This document shows, piece by piece, positions 8,868 to 17,565 of a stretch of DNA of 64,000 bases. Where the stretch lies: NCBI GenBank assembly GCA_036499825.1, contig DASYCZ010000041.1:124001-188000 (forward strand), given 5' to 3'. Source of the DNA: Paradevosia sp036499825. Lineage in GTDB: Bacteria > Pseudomonadota > Alphaproteobacteria > Rhizobiales > Devosiaceae. Both the position numbers and the translations under genes were made by a program. Under the pieces are notes generated by a model. It was not told the origin of the DNA and did no database searches. It worked only from the letters and a program-made list of their open reading frames with translations. Each line of letters opens with the position of its first letter. Position 1 is the first letter of the stretch.

Positions 8868-11144
8868 ATGGCTGATTACAAAGAGCTGTTGCGGCGGGCC
8901 ATCGGGGCCTTGCCCGAAAATAATGGCGCTGCTCGGCGCGCGGTCTATGAAAAGGCCCGCGCCGCGCTCGTCGGGCAGTTGCGCGCCATCGATCCGCCGC
9001 TTCCGGCCCGCGAAATCACCCAGCATCGCCTGCAGCTTGAAGATTGCATCCGCCAGGTCGAACAGGAAGCCAGCGAAGCCGTTATCGCCGGGCTGAAACA
9101 GCGCGACCACGTGCCGCCGCCGCCGGTAGTGCCGGTTGTGGCGCTCGAACCCGAGGCGGCGGCAGAGCCGGAGCCGGAAATCGTCGTCGCGGCGGCTGAG
9201 AGCGCTGCCGACGAACAGGACGAGATGCCCGAAGAGCCGGTGCTCGTCGCCGAGCTGGAGGCGCAACCTGAACCGGAATTGGCACCCGAGCCAGAACCGG
9301 AATCCGAGCCCGTCATTGCGGCTATGGTCGAGCCTGAGGCGGAAATCGAGCCGCAGCCGGAGCCCGAGCCGGTGGAGGCGTTTGAGCCTGGGCCGGAAGC
9401 GCCGGTGCAGGCGGAGGCGCCCAGGCAGCCTGCTGCGGCAGGCTCCATCGAAGACATCATCGCGGCGGCCGAACGCGCCTCCACGCCGACCGGGCCGACG
9501 CCCCTGATCATCGTGGCGCCCAAGCTCGAGCCGAAACCGGAAATCGTCGGCAAGGACGTCGAACGCGCCGCTCCCTCGATCGTGGCGCGGGCCGAGGCCA
9601 ATAAATCCGGCCCCTCATCGCCACTGACCTTCCGCAGTCCGACGGCAAAGCCGTTCAATCCGATCCTCAGGCCGCCGACTTTCGAGCCACGGCGTGGCGA
9701 TGCCGCCAATGTGGTGGCGGCAACGCGGATCGAGCCGGCACCCCTCCATGGCCAAGCCCTGGCGCGGCAACAGGTGACGAGTCCGCTCGCGACTGTCGAA
9801 CAGCAAGTTGCGTTGTCGAGCGTTCGTGAAGTTGAACTCGAGCCTGCGCTTGGTGAAGCCAGTGTCAACGATCCCCAGAAGGCGATCGATCGCGCCATCG
9901 AGACGCTGGATCGTGAGGCCCGCGGCGAGACCGTGCCGCCGGCCAATGGCAATACCGTCGAGGTGAACACCTTCGAGCACCACGACGAAAAGCCCGCGCA
10001 GGGCGATGCGCGGCGTGGCACGCTCGATGTCGAGGACGATTTCGACGCCAAGCCGCCGGCGCGCGGCGGCGGGAACGCCGTCACTATTTTTCTGCTTGTC
10101 TTCGTGCTGCTCCTGGCAGGCGTAGGCGGCGCCGGGTATTGGGCCTGGCGCGAAGGCTATGTCGATCCTGCCGCGCTGTTCGGCGAGAGCAAACCGGTCG
10201 CCGAGGCGGCGCTGCCAACGCCCGCGTCGCCGACGCAGATGCCGACCGAAACCATGTCGGACGCGGCGCCGCCAGTTCAGACTGAAAATACCAGCGCCGG
10301 CAATGTGGCGAGCACTCCCGAAGTGCCGGCTCCGGCTAATCTGGCGGATTCGACGCCTGGACCTGGCAATACCGTCGCCAGCAATGATACGGCCGAGCCG
10401 ACCCAGGAACTCAAGGGCGACGACCGCTTGCTGCCGCAAAATCAGGTGATCGCCGCCGAAACCGCCGAGCCGACCACCTCGCCCTCGGAGCCCGACAAGG
10501 CTGATGACCGGTTACCCACAAGTGATGCCTCTACCGGGCAGCAGGTCGCGACTGCTGAGGCTGGAGCGCCTGATGCCGCCGCCATGGCCGGTAGCCAGTC
10601 GCTGCTGCTGGAAGCCTCGGATGATGGCACTACGGGCGCCGTGCCGTTCTCCGGCACCGTCGATTGGTCAGAGGGCAAGGACGAGCTGGGACAGCCGACG
10701 CTTGTCGGCAAGGCCAGTATTCCGGCGCGCAATCTGGGCGTTGACGTGCTGATCCGCAAGAACGCCGATCCGAGCCTGCCCGCCAGCCACCTGATGGAAA
10801 TCAACTTCTCGGTCAGCGAGACTTTTATGGGCGGCTCGATTGCGGGCCTGCCGGGCGTGCTGCTGAAGAACGAGGAACTGGTGCAGGGGACGCCGCTCGC
10901 CGGCGCATCGGCCCGCGTTGTGGGGAATTCGTTCCTGTTCGCGCTCAACGCCTCTCCGGACGATATGACCACCAACAACAACCTGCTGACGACGCGCAAG
11001 TGGATGGATCTGGCGATCATCTACGCCACCGGCAAGCGCGCCATCCTGACGTTGGAGAAGGACGACAAGGCCGAGGCCCTGTTCACCAAGGTCTTCGCCG
11101 AATGGGCCAAGGCGGGCGACGCCAAGGCGGCTTCAAGCAACTAG
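8868..11144 (+). CDS. Large membrane-anchored acidic protein, function unknown
   Basis: 758 residues in three parts. Residues 1-70 form a soluble helical head (MADYKELLRRAIGALPENN, then a segment rich in Arg and Glu). Residues about 80-400 are low-complexity, with many PEPE/AEPE-type repeats. One transmembrane helix lies near 405-425 (VTIFLLVFVLLLAGVGG), then an Ala/Pro/Thr-rich linker and a folded periplasmic domain of about 170 residues starting near SQSLLLEASDD. Head inside and domain outside is the likely topology. Hyphomicrobiales genomes often carry similar proteins with no known role. Its stop overlaps the end of convergent thiQ by 12 bases. Confidence 0.75.
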   Translation: MADYKELLRRAIGALPENNGAARRAVYEKARAALVGQLRAIDPPLPAREITQHRLQLEDCIRQVEQEASEAVIAGLKQRDHVPPPPVVPVVALEPEAAAEPEPEIVVAAAESAADEQDEMPEEPVLVAELEAQPEPELAPEPEPESEPVIAAMVEPEAEIEPQPEPEPVEAFEPGPEAPVQAEAPRQPAAAGSIEDIIAAAERASTPTGPTPLIIVAPKLEPKPEIVGKDVERAAPSIVARAEANKSGPSSPLTFRSPTAKPFNPILRPPTFEPRRGDAANVVAATRIEPAPLHGQALARQQVTSPLATVEQQVALSSVREVELEPALGEASVNDPQKAIDRAIETLDREARGETVPPANGNTVEVNTFEHHDEKPAQGDARRGTLDVEDDFDAKPPARGGGNAVTIFLLVFVLLLAGVGGAGYWAWREGYVDPAALFGESKPVAEAALPTPASPTQMPTETMSDAAPPVQTENTSAGNVASTPEVPAPANLADSTPGPGNTVASNDTAEPTQELKGDDRLLPQNQVIAAETAEPTTSPSEPDKADDRLPTSDASTGQQVATAEAGAPDAAAMAGSQSLLLEASDDGTTGAVPFSGTVDWSEGKDELGQPTLVGKASIPARNLGVDVLIRKNADPSLPASHLMEINFSVSETFMGGSIAGLPGVLLKNEELVQGTPLAGASARVVGNSFLFALNASPDDMTTNNNLLTTRKWMDLAIIYATGKRAILTLEKDDKAEALFTKVFAEWAKAGDAKAASSN

Positions 11145-11765
11145 CCTGCCGCTCTCGATATGGTAGCGGCGGCGGGCCAGGGCGGCGATATCGTCGGCAT
11201 GGTGGCTGACGAGGATGGTGTGCCAGCCATGTGCCTCGGTCAGCGTGCGCACCAGGTTACGCGTGGTGGCACGGGTCTCGTCGTCGAGCGCCGAAAACGG
11301 CTCATCGAGCAAGAGCACCGGACGCTCGCGCAGTAACGTCCGCGCCAGCGCCACACGCTGTTTCTGGCCGCCGGACAGCGTCGAGGCGCGCTGGGGGCCA
11401 AGAGCGGGAAGACCGACTTCCGACAGTGCGGCGGCGACACGTGCAGCCACGACAGGGCGCGATGTGCCCGCCGGCAGGCCAAGCGCGATATTATGCGCCG
11501 CCGATAGATGCTCGAACAGGGTTTCGGACTGGAACAGCAGCGAGATCGGCCGGCGCTCCGGCGGCAGGGGCAGCAGGTCGACGCCGTCGAGCGTCAAGGC
11601 CCCGCTTTGCGGGCTGAGGAAGCCGGCGATCAGGTCGAGGAGCGTCGATTTGCCGGCGCCTGAAGCACCGCTGACGGCCGTGATCTCGGCCGGGGCGGCC
11701 ACCATGTCGAAGCGGTAGGGCGTCGCTCCCGGATAAGCGTAAGTCAGGGCATCAAGAACGAGCAT
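11133..11765 (-). CDS. thiQ: Thiamine ABC transporter ATPase
   Basis: ATP-binding subunit of the thiamine/TPP importer. A 210-residue ABC domain: Walker A GASGAGKST (about 34-42), a Q-loop in LLFQSETLFEHL, signature LSGGQKQRVALAR, Walker B VLLLDEPFSALD and the switch His in LVSHHADD. The start at 11765 overlaps the end of thiP by 14 bases, so the two are translationally coupled. It is the last gene of thiB-thiP-thiQ and its 3' end overlaps the convergent gene. Confidence 0.92.
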   Translation of the reverse strand: MLVLDALTYAYPGATPYRFDMVAAPAEITAVSGASGAGKSTLLDLIAGFLSPQSGALTLDGVDLLPLPPERRPISLLFQSETLFEHLSAAHNIALGLPAGTSRPVVAARVAAALSEVGLPALGPQRASTLSGGQKQRVALARTLLRERPVLLLDEPFSALDDETRATTRNLVRTLTEAHGWHTILVSHHADDIAALARRRYHIESGRLVA

Positions 11766-13359
11766 GGGCGAGCCTGTCGAAAAGGCGGGGCAGCCCGATG
11801 AAGGCCAGCGTCGTGAAGACCAGCATCAGCGCCGCGATGGCGCCGGCATCGTTGCTGCGATAGGAGCTGAGGGAGCGGTACATCAACAACGGCAGCGTGG
11901 TGAAATCCTGTGTGCCGAAGAACGAGATGACGCCCAGATCCCCAAGAGAAAAGCAGAAGGCGAGCGTGAGCGCCACGCCGATATCGCGGCCCAGCATGGG
12001 GAATTCCACCAGAGTGAACTGGCGCCAGCCCGAAAGACCGAGGGCGCGGATCAGCCGGCCCTGGTTGCGGGCAATGGCCTCCAGCGGCGGCGCGAGCGTG
12101 GCGATGGCGAAAGGCAGTGACAGCAGCGCATTGGCGATGATCACCACCCATGGCGCCGCAGTCTCAGGCGCAAGTCCGAAGCTGCGAACGGCGAGGAAGA
12201 AACCAAGGGCCAGTACGACGGCGGGCACGGCAAGGTAGGCATAGGCGGGGGCAGCAAGACCGATGCGGGCGAGCACGTTGCCGGTCGCAGCGCGGCTTGC
12301 GGCCAATATCAGGGCGAGCAGCACCGAAAGGGTTGCCGAGGCTATGCCGATGATAAGGCTGGTGGCGGTGGCGGACCAGAAATCCAGCCGGCCGAGAACG
12401 TTGAGGCCGGGACCGATTCCCCCGATGAGCACTGCGAGCAGGGGCAACACGAAGCCCGCGAGACACACCACCAGAATGCTCCACTGCAGCAGGCGCGGCC
12501 CGCGCCGGTCCGACCAGGATTGGCCGGCAGAAGGGCCGAGGCTGGTGGGGACGGGCGCAAGGGCTGCCGACAGCAGGATCAGGACGGAGCACACGGCGAT
12601 CTGTACCAGTGCCAGCATGACGGCGCCGTGGAGATCGAAGTCGAGCCGCACGGCCGAATAGATGGCGACCTCGAGCGTCTGGTTGGCGGGGCCGCCGCCG
12701 AGCAGCAGCACGATGGGAAAGCTGGTGAAGGCCAGCAGGAAGATGATCGAGGCGAGGCCGGGCAGGGTGCTGCCGATGACGGGCCAGTCGATGATGACGA
12801 AACGCTGCCAGGCCGAAAGTGCCAGGCTTTGCCCGGTCTTGAGGCGTGCGCTGGGGAGCGCATCGAGCCGCACCAGCAGGACGCGGGCCGCGAATGCCGC
12901 ATCCAGAATGGTGTGGGCAACCAGAATGCCGGCGAGACCGAACATCGGATTGCCGACGGAAAGGTGGAAGGGCGCCAGCGCCGCGTTCACCCAGCCGCTT
13001 CGCCCCCACACGGTCAAAAGGCCGAACGCGACGATGAGCCCGGGCGTGACGATGGCTGAAGCGAAGAGCCCGACGACCAGGCCGCGGCCGCGAAAGCTGA
13101 GGCGGTTGAGACTCCAGGCGAGCGCCGTGCCGACCACCAGGGACAAAATGGTCGACAACGCAGCCTGGATGGCGGTCATGCGTAGCAGGTGACCGATATC
13201 GGTGGGCGTTCCCGCGGCTGCGGGCTGATTGCCCGCGGCGCTCAGGATCGCGGCAAGGACCGTGATGACGAGGGCGGCGATGCCCAGCGCCATGCCTGCC
13301 CCGCCCAGCAGGCGGAACGGGCGGGGCGGCAGGACCAGACGGTCACTGAATGGCTGCAA
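11752..13359 (-). CDS. thiP: Thiamine ABC transporter permease
   Basis: Membrane subunit of the thiamine importer, made of two fused permease halves with about twelve helices. EAA-like loops are visible: LKTGQSLALSAWQRFVIIDW in the first half and RALGLSGWRQFTLVEFPML in the second. I chose a TTG start at 13359 (535 residues, the same length as enterobacterial ThiP), which overlaps the thiB stop by 17 bases. An ATG at 13293 would shorten it by 22 residues. It lies between thiB and thiQ. Confidence 0.88.
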   Translation of the reverse strand: MQPFSDRLVLPPRPFRLLGGAGMALGIAALVITVLAAILSAAGNQPAAAGTPTDIGHLLRMTAIQAALSTILSLVVGTALAWSLNRLSFRGRGLVVGLFASAIVTPGLIVAFGLLTVWGRSGWVNAALAPFHLSVGNPMFGLAGILVAHTILDAAFAARVLLVRLDALPSARLKTGQSLALSAWQRFVIIDWPVIGSTLPGLASIIFLLAFTSFPIVLLLGGGPANQTLEVAIYSAVRLDFDLHGAVMLALVQIAVCSVLILLSAALAPVPTSLGPSAGQSWSDRRGPRLLQWSILVVCLAGFVLPLLAVLIGGIGPGLNVLGRLDFWSATATSLIIGIASATLSVLLALILAASRAATGNVLARIGLAAPAYAYLAVPAVVLALGFFLAVRSFGLAPETAAPWVVIIANALLSLPFAIATLAPPLEAIARNQGRLIRALGLSGWRQFTLVEFPMLGRDIGVALTLAFCFSLGDLGVISFFGTQDFTTLPLLMYRSLSSYRSNDAGAIAALMLVFTTLAFIGLPRLFDRLAHARS

Positions 13360-14350
13360 GAGCTTCCTCGATCCACGTCTTGGACTGTGCCGTGATGGCC
13401 GCCTCATCGAGCTGCAAGACCTTGTCGGGCTTTGGCTGTGCGGTGAAGGCGGCGGGCAGGTCTGCGCCGAGATCGATCACCGGATACATCCAGTTGGTGG
13501 TGGGAATGCCCTTTTGCGCCTCACGGGTGGTCAGGAAAGCAAGGAATTGCCTCGCCAGTTCCTGGTGCGGCGACGACTTCAGCATGCCGGCCACTTCGAT
13601 TTGCGGATAGTGTCCTTCGGTGAATGGCGCGAAAGCGTAGTTCGGATTGTTCTCGTCGATGGCATGGTAGGCTGGCGAGGTGGTATAGGAGAGCGCCATG
13701 TCGGCCTCACCCTTGAGGAACAGCCCGTAGCCCTCCGACCAGGTCTTGGTCATGGTCAGGATATGCGGCTTGAGGCCGGCCCAGATTTCCGGTGCCTGGT
13801 CGCCATAAGCGGCCTTGATCCATAGCAACAGGCCGAGGCCGGGCGTATCCGAACGCGGATCCTCGACCACGATCTTGAAGTCTTCCGGCTCTGCGATGAG
13901 CGCCTCGAACGAGGTCGGCGGCGTCGCAACCTTGGTCTTGTCATAGACGAAGGCGAAGTAACCCCAATCGAAGGGGACAAACTCGGCATCGGTCCATTTG
14001 ACGGGCAGGTCGAGATTGTCGAGATCGAGCCCGTGCGGGGCGAAAAGCCCCGTGGCGCGGGCCTCGCCGGCGATGGACGTATCGAGCCCAAGAACGATGT
14101 CGGCGCTGGTGGTCGAGCCTTCGAGCTGCACGCGGCGCAGCGCGCCAATCGAGGAGTCGATGGCGACGAAATTGACGGCGCAGTTGCAGGTGGTTTCGAA
14201 GCCGGACTTGAGGCCAGGCCCCGGGCCCCATTCAGAAGAAAAGCCGTCATAGGTGTAGATGGTGAGCACCGGCTTGTCCTCGGCGGCAGCCGGTAGCGCG
14301 GCAGCCAGGAGCGCGAGGACCGCAAGCGCGAAGCGGGCAGTCTTGACCAT
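13343..14350 (-). CDS. thiB: Thiamine ABC transporter substrate-binding protein
   Basis: Periplasmic receptor for thiamine, TMP or TPP. The 335 residues start with a Sec signal peptide (MVKTARFALAVLALLAAALP, cleavage after AAA). The mature start KPVLTIYTYDGFSSEWGPGP and later LVLGLDTSI-like and TTNWMYPVI stretches are typical ThiB. It is the first gene of the thiBPQ operon and sits directly behind a TPP riboswitch, which makes the thiamine assignment firm. Confidence 0.93.
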   Translation of the reverse strand: MVKTARFALAVLALLAAALPAAAEDKPVLTIYTYDGFSSEWGPGPGLKSGFETTCNCAVNFVAIDSSIGALRRVQLEGSTTSADIVLGLDTSIAGEARATGLFAPHGLDLDNLDLPVKWTDAEFVPFDWGYFAFVYDKTKVATPPTSFEALIAEPEDFKIVVEDPRSDTPGLGLLLWIKAAYGDQAPEIWAGLKPHILTMTKTWSEGYGLFLKGEADMALSYTTSPAYHAIDENNPNYAFAPFTEGHYPQIEVAGMLKSSPHQELARQFLAFLTTREAQKGIPTTNWMYPVIDLGADLPAAFTAQPKPDKVLQLDEAAITAQSKTWIEEALAAIQ

Positions 14351-14406
14351 GGGTCGATCCCTTCGACATTGCGGCCATGAATGTGAAAGGACGTGTCAAT
14401 GGTGTG

Positions 14407-14422
14407 GGGCGCCGAAGCGCCC
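14407..14422 (-). promoter_or_regulatory. Hairpin between TPP aptamer and thiB (candidate expression platform)
   Basis: On the minus strand GGGCGC-TTCG-GCGCCC forms a six-base-pair stem with a stable UUCG-type loop. It lies between the aptamer and the thiB start. No T-run follows, so it is not a classic terminator. It may help to switch ribosome access or Rho access. Confidence 0.4.
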
Positions 14423-14429
14423 TTGCCAT

Positions 14430-14510
14430 CTCGAACTTCCTCCGCCAGCATGACCTGGTTCAGGTTCAATGGGTAACTCTCAGTTCCGGAACCCCGGAAC
14501 ACCCCAGCGA
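14430..14510 (-). promoter_or_regulatory. TPP riboswitch (THI element) of thiBPQ
   Basis: Read on the minus strand, the conserved TPP aptamer elements appear in order: GGGGT at 14505-14501, CTGAGA at 14483-14478, ACCC, TGAACCTGA at 14468-14460, then CAGGTCATGCTGGCGGAGG ending near 14439. These are the family's invariant bases. It lies about 90 bases upstream of thiB and should repress thiamine uptake when TPP is plentiful. Its far end approaches the divergent thiN start at 14544. Confidence 0.93.
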
Positions 14511-14543
14511 GACGCTGCAAGACATAGAGAGAGTTTTCTGCCC

Positions 14544-15245
14544 ATGCAAGTACCCAGGCCCGACGCCAAAGCCGCGCCGTTGCTGGTTTATGACGATCTT
14601 CTGGTGATCGTCGGTGGCGGTTCGCTCGATGCCGGACTGCTGCGCCGCCTTGCCGCGCAAGGGGCTCATCTGGTGGGGGCGGATGGTGGCGGCGACGCTA
14701 TCGCGGCGGCAGGCCTGGTGCCGGAAGCCATCATCGGTGACCTCGATTCCCTTGTCGATGCGGCGAGCTGGGGCGAGCGCACGACGGTCGTCCGGGTAAA
14801 GGAACAGATTACCACGGATTTCGAAAAGTGCCTTTACTCGACGCGGGCACCCGTGACGGTGGCGCTCGGCATGACGGGGCGACGCTTCGATCACACGCTG
14901 TCGGCAATCAGCGCGGTGACCAGATATGCCCGCGAGCGGCGCATTATTCTCGTCGATGAATCCGACATCGCGCTGGCAGTCAGCGGACCGTTCGGCTTTG
15001 CGGCCGAGTCCGGAGAGCGCGTATCGGTCTACCCGTTGTTGCCGATAGAGTTCCTGTCATCGAGCGGGTTGTTGTATCCGCTGAATAGCCTTCGTCTGGA
15101 GGCCGGCGGGCTGATCGGGACATCCAATGCGGCCAGTGCCGAGCGCGTGGAGATCGTGCCGGCGGACCAGACGCCATGGCTGCTGATCCTCGACAGGCGG
15201 CATCTCGACGGGTTGGTGGCAGGTATCTTGGGGGAGATCATATGA
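14544..15245 (+). CDS. thiN: Thiamine pyrophosphokinase
   Basis: Transfers pyrophosphate from ATP to thiamine to make TPP. 233 residues from the ATG at 14544 (MQVPRPDAKAAPL); an upstream ATG at 14469 would lie inside the opposite riboswitch. Family motifs: GADGGGDAI, IIGDLDSL, KEQITTDFEKCL and LGMTGRRFDHTLSA, which bind nucleotide and Mg. The second domain (about 150-233) is the C-terminal beta domain. Placed back to back with thiBPQ, it converts imported thiamine to cofactor. It overlaps the next gene by four bases (ATGA). Confidence 0.9.
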   Translation: MQVPRPDAKAAPLLVYDDLLVIVGGGSLDAGLLRRLAAQGAHLVGADGGGDAIAAAGLVPEAIIGDLDSLVDAASWGERTTVVRVKEQITTDFEKCLYSTRAPVTVALGMTGRRFDHTLSAISAVTRYARERRIILVDESDIALAVSGPFGFAAESGERVSVYPLLPIEFLSSSGLLYPLNSLRLEAGGLIGTSNAASAERVEIVPADQTPWLLILDRRHLDGLVAGILGEII

Positions 15246-16420
15246 CAAGGCTCGAAACGCTGGCCGATGCCAATCGCGGGCAGGCCAGTATCACGGCGAT
15301 CAAGGCGCTGCGGCTGGATGACGGCATTTCCATCGTGCGCATCGATACCGATGCCGGCGTCAGCGGCTATGGCGAGTGCGGCCACAATGACGGCGATCTC
15401 GTTCGCGCGGTGATTGCCGACTACGCCGCCGGCGGACGGCTGCCGCATCTGGGGCTGCTCGGCAAGGACCCGCTGGCGATCCGGGTGCTCTATCACAACA
15501 TGTTCTACGCCTATCCGCAGCGCCGGCCGCATATGCAGGTGTTGAGCGGCATCGACATGGCGCTGTGGGACCTTGCCGGCAAATTGGTCGGCCTGCCGGT
15601 ATCGACGCTGCTCGGCGGACGTTTTCGCGACGAGATCGAACTCTATTCGCATTGCCAGGGTGGCGACTTCCTTGATCCCGTCGCCTGGCGCGACCGGACG
15701 CAGAAGCTGCGCGAGGATCCGCACGGCTTCCGGGCCTTCAAGGTGGATTTTCACCATGTTCTGGGCCTGCCCATGCAGCAGGTCACGGCGAGCCTGGGGC
15801 CACAGGATATCCGCAGGATAAGGCGGGCCTATGAGCTGGCGCGCGAGGCTTTCGGCGCGGATATCGACATCATCGTCCACTGCCACTGTGAGCTCGATAC
15901 GCCAAGCGCTATCGCCGTGGCCGAGGCGGTGGAGGCGATCGAGCCGCTCTACTACGAAGACCCGCTGCAGCCGGCATTCGGAGAAAACTGGATGGCGTTG
16001 CGCCGGTCGACGCGGATGCCGATCATGACCGGCGAGAATCTGGAACTGCCCGAACAGGCGCTGCCGTTCCTCAGCCATCAGGCGGTGGATATCCTGCAAC
16101 CCGACATCGTCAATGGCGGCGGCATTACGGGCGTCAAGGCAATGGCCGATGCGGCGGCGCTGCACCGGGTGCCGATCTCGCTGCACAATGTCAGCGGATT
16201 GCTGCTGAACCTTGCCAGCCAGCAACTGGCCGCGTCGGTGTTCGATTGTCCGCGCATTGAATGCGCGATGCGCGCGACAGGCTTTGCCTGGGCAGGGGAC
16301 AACCCGCTGGAAATCAAGAACGGGCGGATGAAGATTTCATCGAGGCCCGGTCTCGGTGTCGAACTCGACGCCGACTACCTCAAGGGGCATCGCTTCGCCG
16401 GCGAGCCCTGGTGGGATTGA
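15242..16420 (+). CDS. Enolase-superfamily enzyme (mandelate racemase/sugar-acid dehydratase-like) with altered metal site
   Basis: 392 residues: capping domain, then a (beta/alpha)7 barrel. Conserved parts include the LSGIDMALWDLAGK helix, Glu239 in YYEDPLQP, Glu265 in TGENLELP, ILQPDIVNGGG and His315 in LHNVSG. Where relatives have Asp-x-Asn or Asp-x-His as first Mg ligand and base, this protein has His213-Cys-His215. The usual Lys-x-Lys on strand 2 reads FKVDF, with only Lys167. It is probably a sugar-acid dehydratase or racemase relative, with an unusual site. Start by ATGA overlap with thiN. A shared transcript with thiN does not imply a thiamine role. Confidence 0.8.
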   Translation: MTRLETLADANRGQASITAIKALRLDDGISIVRIDTDAGVSGYGECGHNDGDLVRAVIADYAAGGRLPHLGLLGKDPLAIRVLYHNMFYAYPQRRPHMQVLSGIDMALWDLAGKLVGLPVSTLLGGRFRDEIELYSHCQGGDFLDPVAWRDRTQKLREDPHGFRAFKVDFHHVLGLPMQQVTASLGPQDIRRIRRAYELAREAFGADIDIIVHCHCELDTPSAIAVAEAVEAIEPLYYEDPLQPAFGENWMALRRSTRMPIMTGENLELPEQALPFLSHQAVDILQPDIVNGGGITGVKAMADAAALHRVPISLHNVSGLLLNLASQQLAASVFDCPRIECAMRATGFAWAGDNPLEIKNGRMKISSRPGLGVELDADYLKGHRFAGEPWWD

Positions 16421-16424
16421 AAAA

Positions 16425-16450
16425 GGCGCGCGGTTTTTACACCGCGCGCC
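16425..16450 (-). terminator. Terminator of rpoH (convergent gap)
   Basis: GGCGCGCGGT (16425-16434) pairs perfectly with ACCGCGCGCC (16441-16450). On the minus strand it is followed by TTTTTC, the arrangement expected downstream of rpoH. It may also slow the plus-strand transcript. Confidence 0.75.
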
Positions 16451-16475
16451 CCATCGAATTCAGTCTGCCCGATGT

Positions 16476-17360
16476 TCAGGCGCTTTCGTGCGTGTGGGAC
16501 CGGGCAGCGGTCTGCACCGCCTCCTGCACCTTCTCGAAGGCGCGGACTTCAATCTGGCGAATACGCTCGCGCGAGACGTCGTATTGCTGGGCGAGCTCTT
16601 CGAGCGTTGCGGGGTTCTCCTGCAGGCGACGAGCCTGGAAGATAGCCTTCTCGCGTTCGTTGAGCACGTCCATGGCATTGGTCAGAAGACCCATGCGCTC
16701 GTCATATTCCTCGCTGTTACCCAGCGTGGTTTCCTGGTCCGGTGTATCGTCAACCAGCCAATCCTGCCATTCGGAAGTGCCTTCGTCGGCGCGCATGGGC
16801 GCATTCAGCGAGGCATCGCCGGTGAGGCGGGAATTCATCGACACCACATCGTCTTCGGTGACGTGCAGCGTGGTGGCGATCTGCTTGATCTGGTCGGGAT
16901 GGAGCGAGCCCTCGTCGAGGGCGGCGATCTGTCCCTTGATCTTGCGCAGGTTGAAGAAAAGGCGCTTCTGCGCAGCCGTGGTGCCGATCTTCACGAGGCT
17001 CCACGAACGCAGCACGTATTCTTGAATCGCGGCGCGAATCCACCACATCGCATAGGTAGCGAGGCGGAAGCCCTTGTCGGGCTCGAACCGCTTCACCGCA
17101 TGCATGAGCCCGACATTGCCTTCCGAGATAACCTCGGAAATCGGCAGGCCGTAGCCGCGGTATCCCATGGCGATCTTGGCCACGAGCCGCAGGTGCGAGG
17201 TGATGAGTTTCTGGGCAGCCGACGGATCGGCATGCTCCTTGTAGCGCTTTGCCAGCATGAATTCCTCATCTGGCTCAAGCATTGGAAATTTGCGGATTTC
17301 CTGCAAATAGCGGCTAAGGCCGCCTTCGGCAGAAAGAATAGGCAGATTGGATTGGGCCAT
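16476..17360 (-). CDS. rpoH: RNA polymerase sigma-32 (heat-shock sigma factor)
   Basis: 294 residues with region 2 (VISEGNVGLMHAVKRFEP, then RLATYAMWWIRAAIQEYVLR), the RpoH box QKRLFFNLRKI at 131-141 that is diagnostic for sigma-32, and region 4 with the helix-turn-helix EELAQQYDVSRERIRQIEVR. It directs heat-shock gene transcription. Alphaproteobacteria often have two RpoH paralogues; I cannot tell which this is. The 205 bases upstream (17361-17565) include an AT-rich TATATA that could be a -10 element. No ROSE-type thermometer was recognised. Confidence 0.95.
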   Translation of the reverse strand: MAQSNLPILSAEGGLSRYLQEIRKFPMLEPDEEFMLAKRYKEHADPSAAQKLITSHLRLVAKIAMGYRGYGLPISEVISEGNVGLMHAVKRFEPDKGFRLATYAMWWIRAAIQEYVLRSWSLVKIGTTAAQKRLFFNLRKIKGQIAALDEGSLHPDQIKQIATTLHVTEDDVVSMNSRLTGDASLNAPMRADEGTSEWQDWLVDDTPDQETTLGNSEEYDERMGLLTNAMDVLNEREKAIFQARRLQENPATLEELAQQYDVSRERIRQIEVRAFEKVQEAVQTAARSHTHESA

Positions 17361-17531
17361 TTAGTCCCCCTTTCCCCCGCGAACGGGCAGAAGCTCGCGA
17401 CGCGTCCTGTCCGGCACACGTCGGGAGCCTAACTTATATAGGTCGGAATTGGGCGTTGATAAGACCCACCCGGCACGGATAATGCGTGCGGCTGCGATAG
17501 GTTGCAGTCGGTGTTCGACACCAAACCTTAT

Positions 17532-17548
17532 AGCCCCTTTGCGGGGCT
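17532..17548 (-). terminator. Hairpin downstream of the pseudouridine synthase
   Basis: AGCCCC (17532-17537) pairs with GGGGCT (17543-17548) around a five-base loop, 18 bases past the rluD stop. The downstream tail on the minus strand lacks a clear T-run, so the terminator assignment is weak. Confidence 0.4.
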
Positions 17549-17565
17549 CCGCATCTTACATCCGG

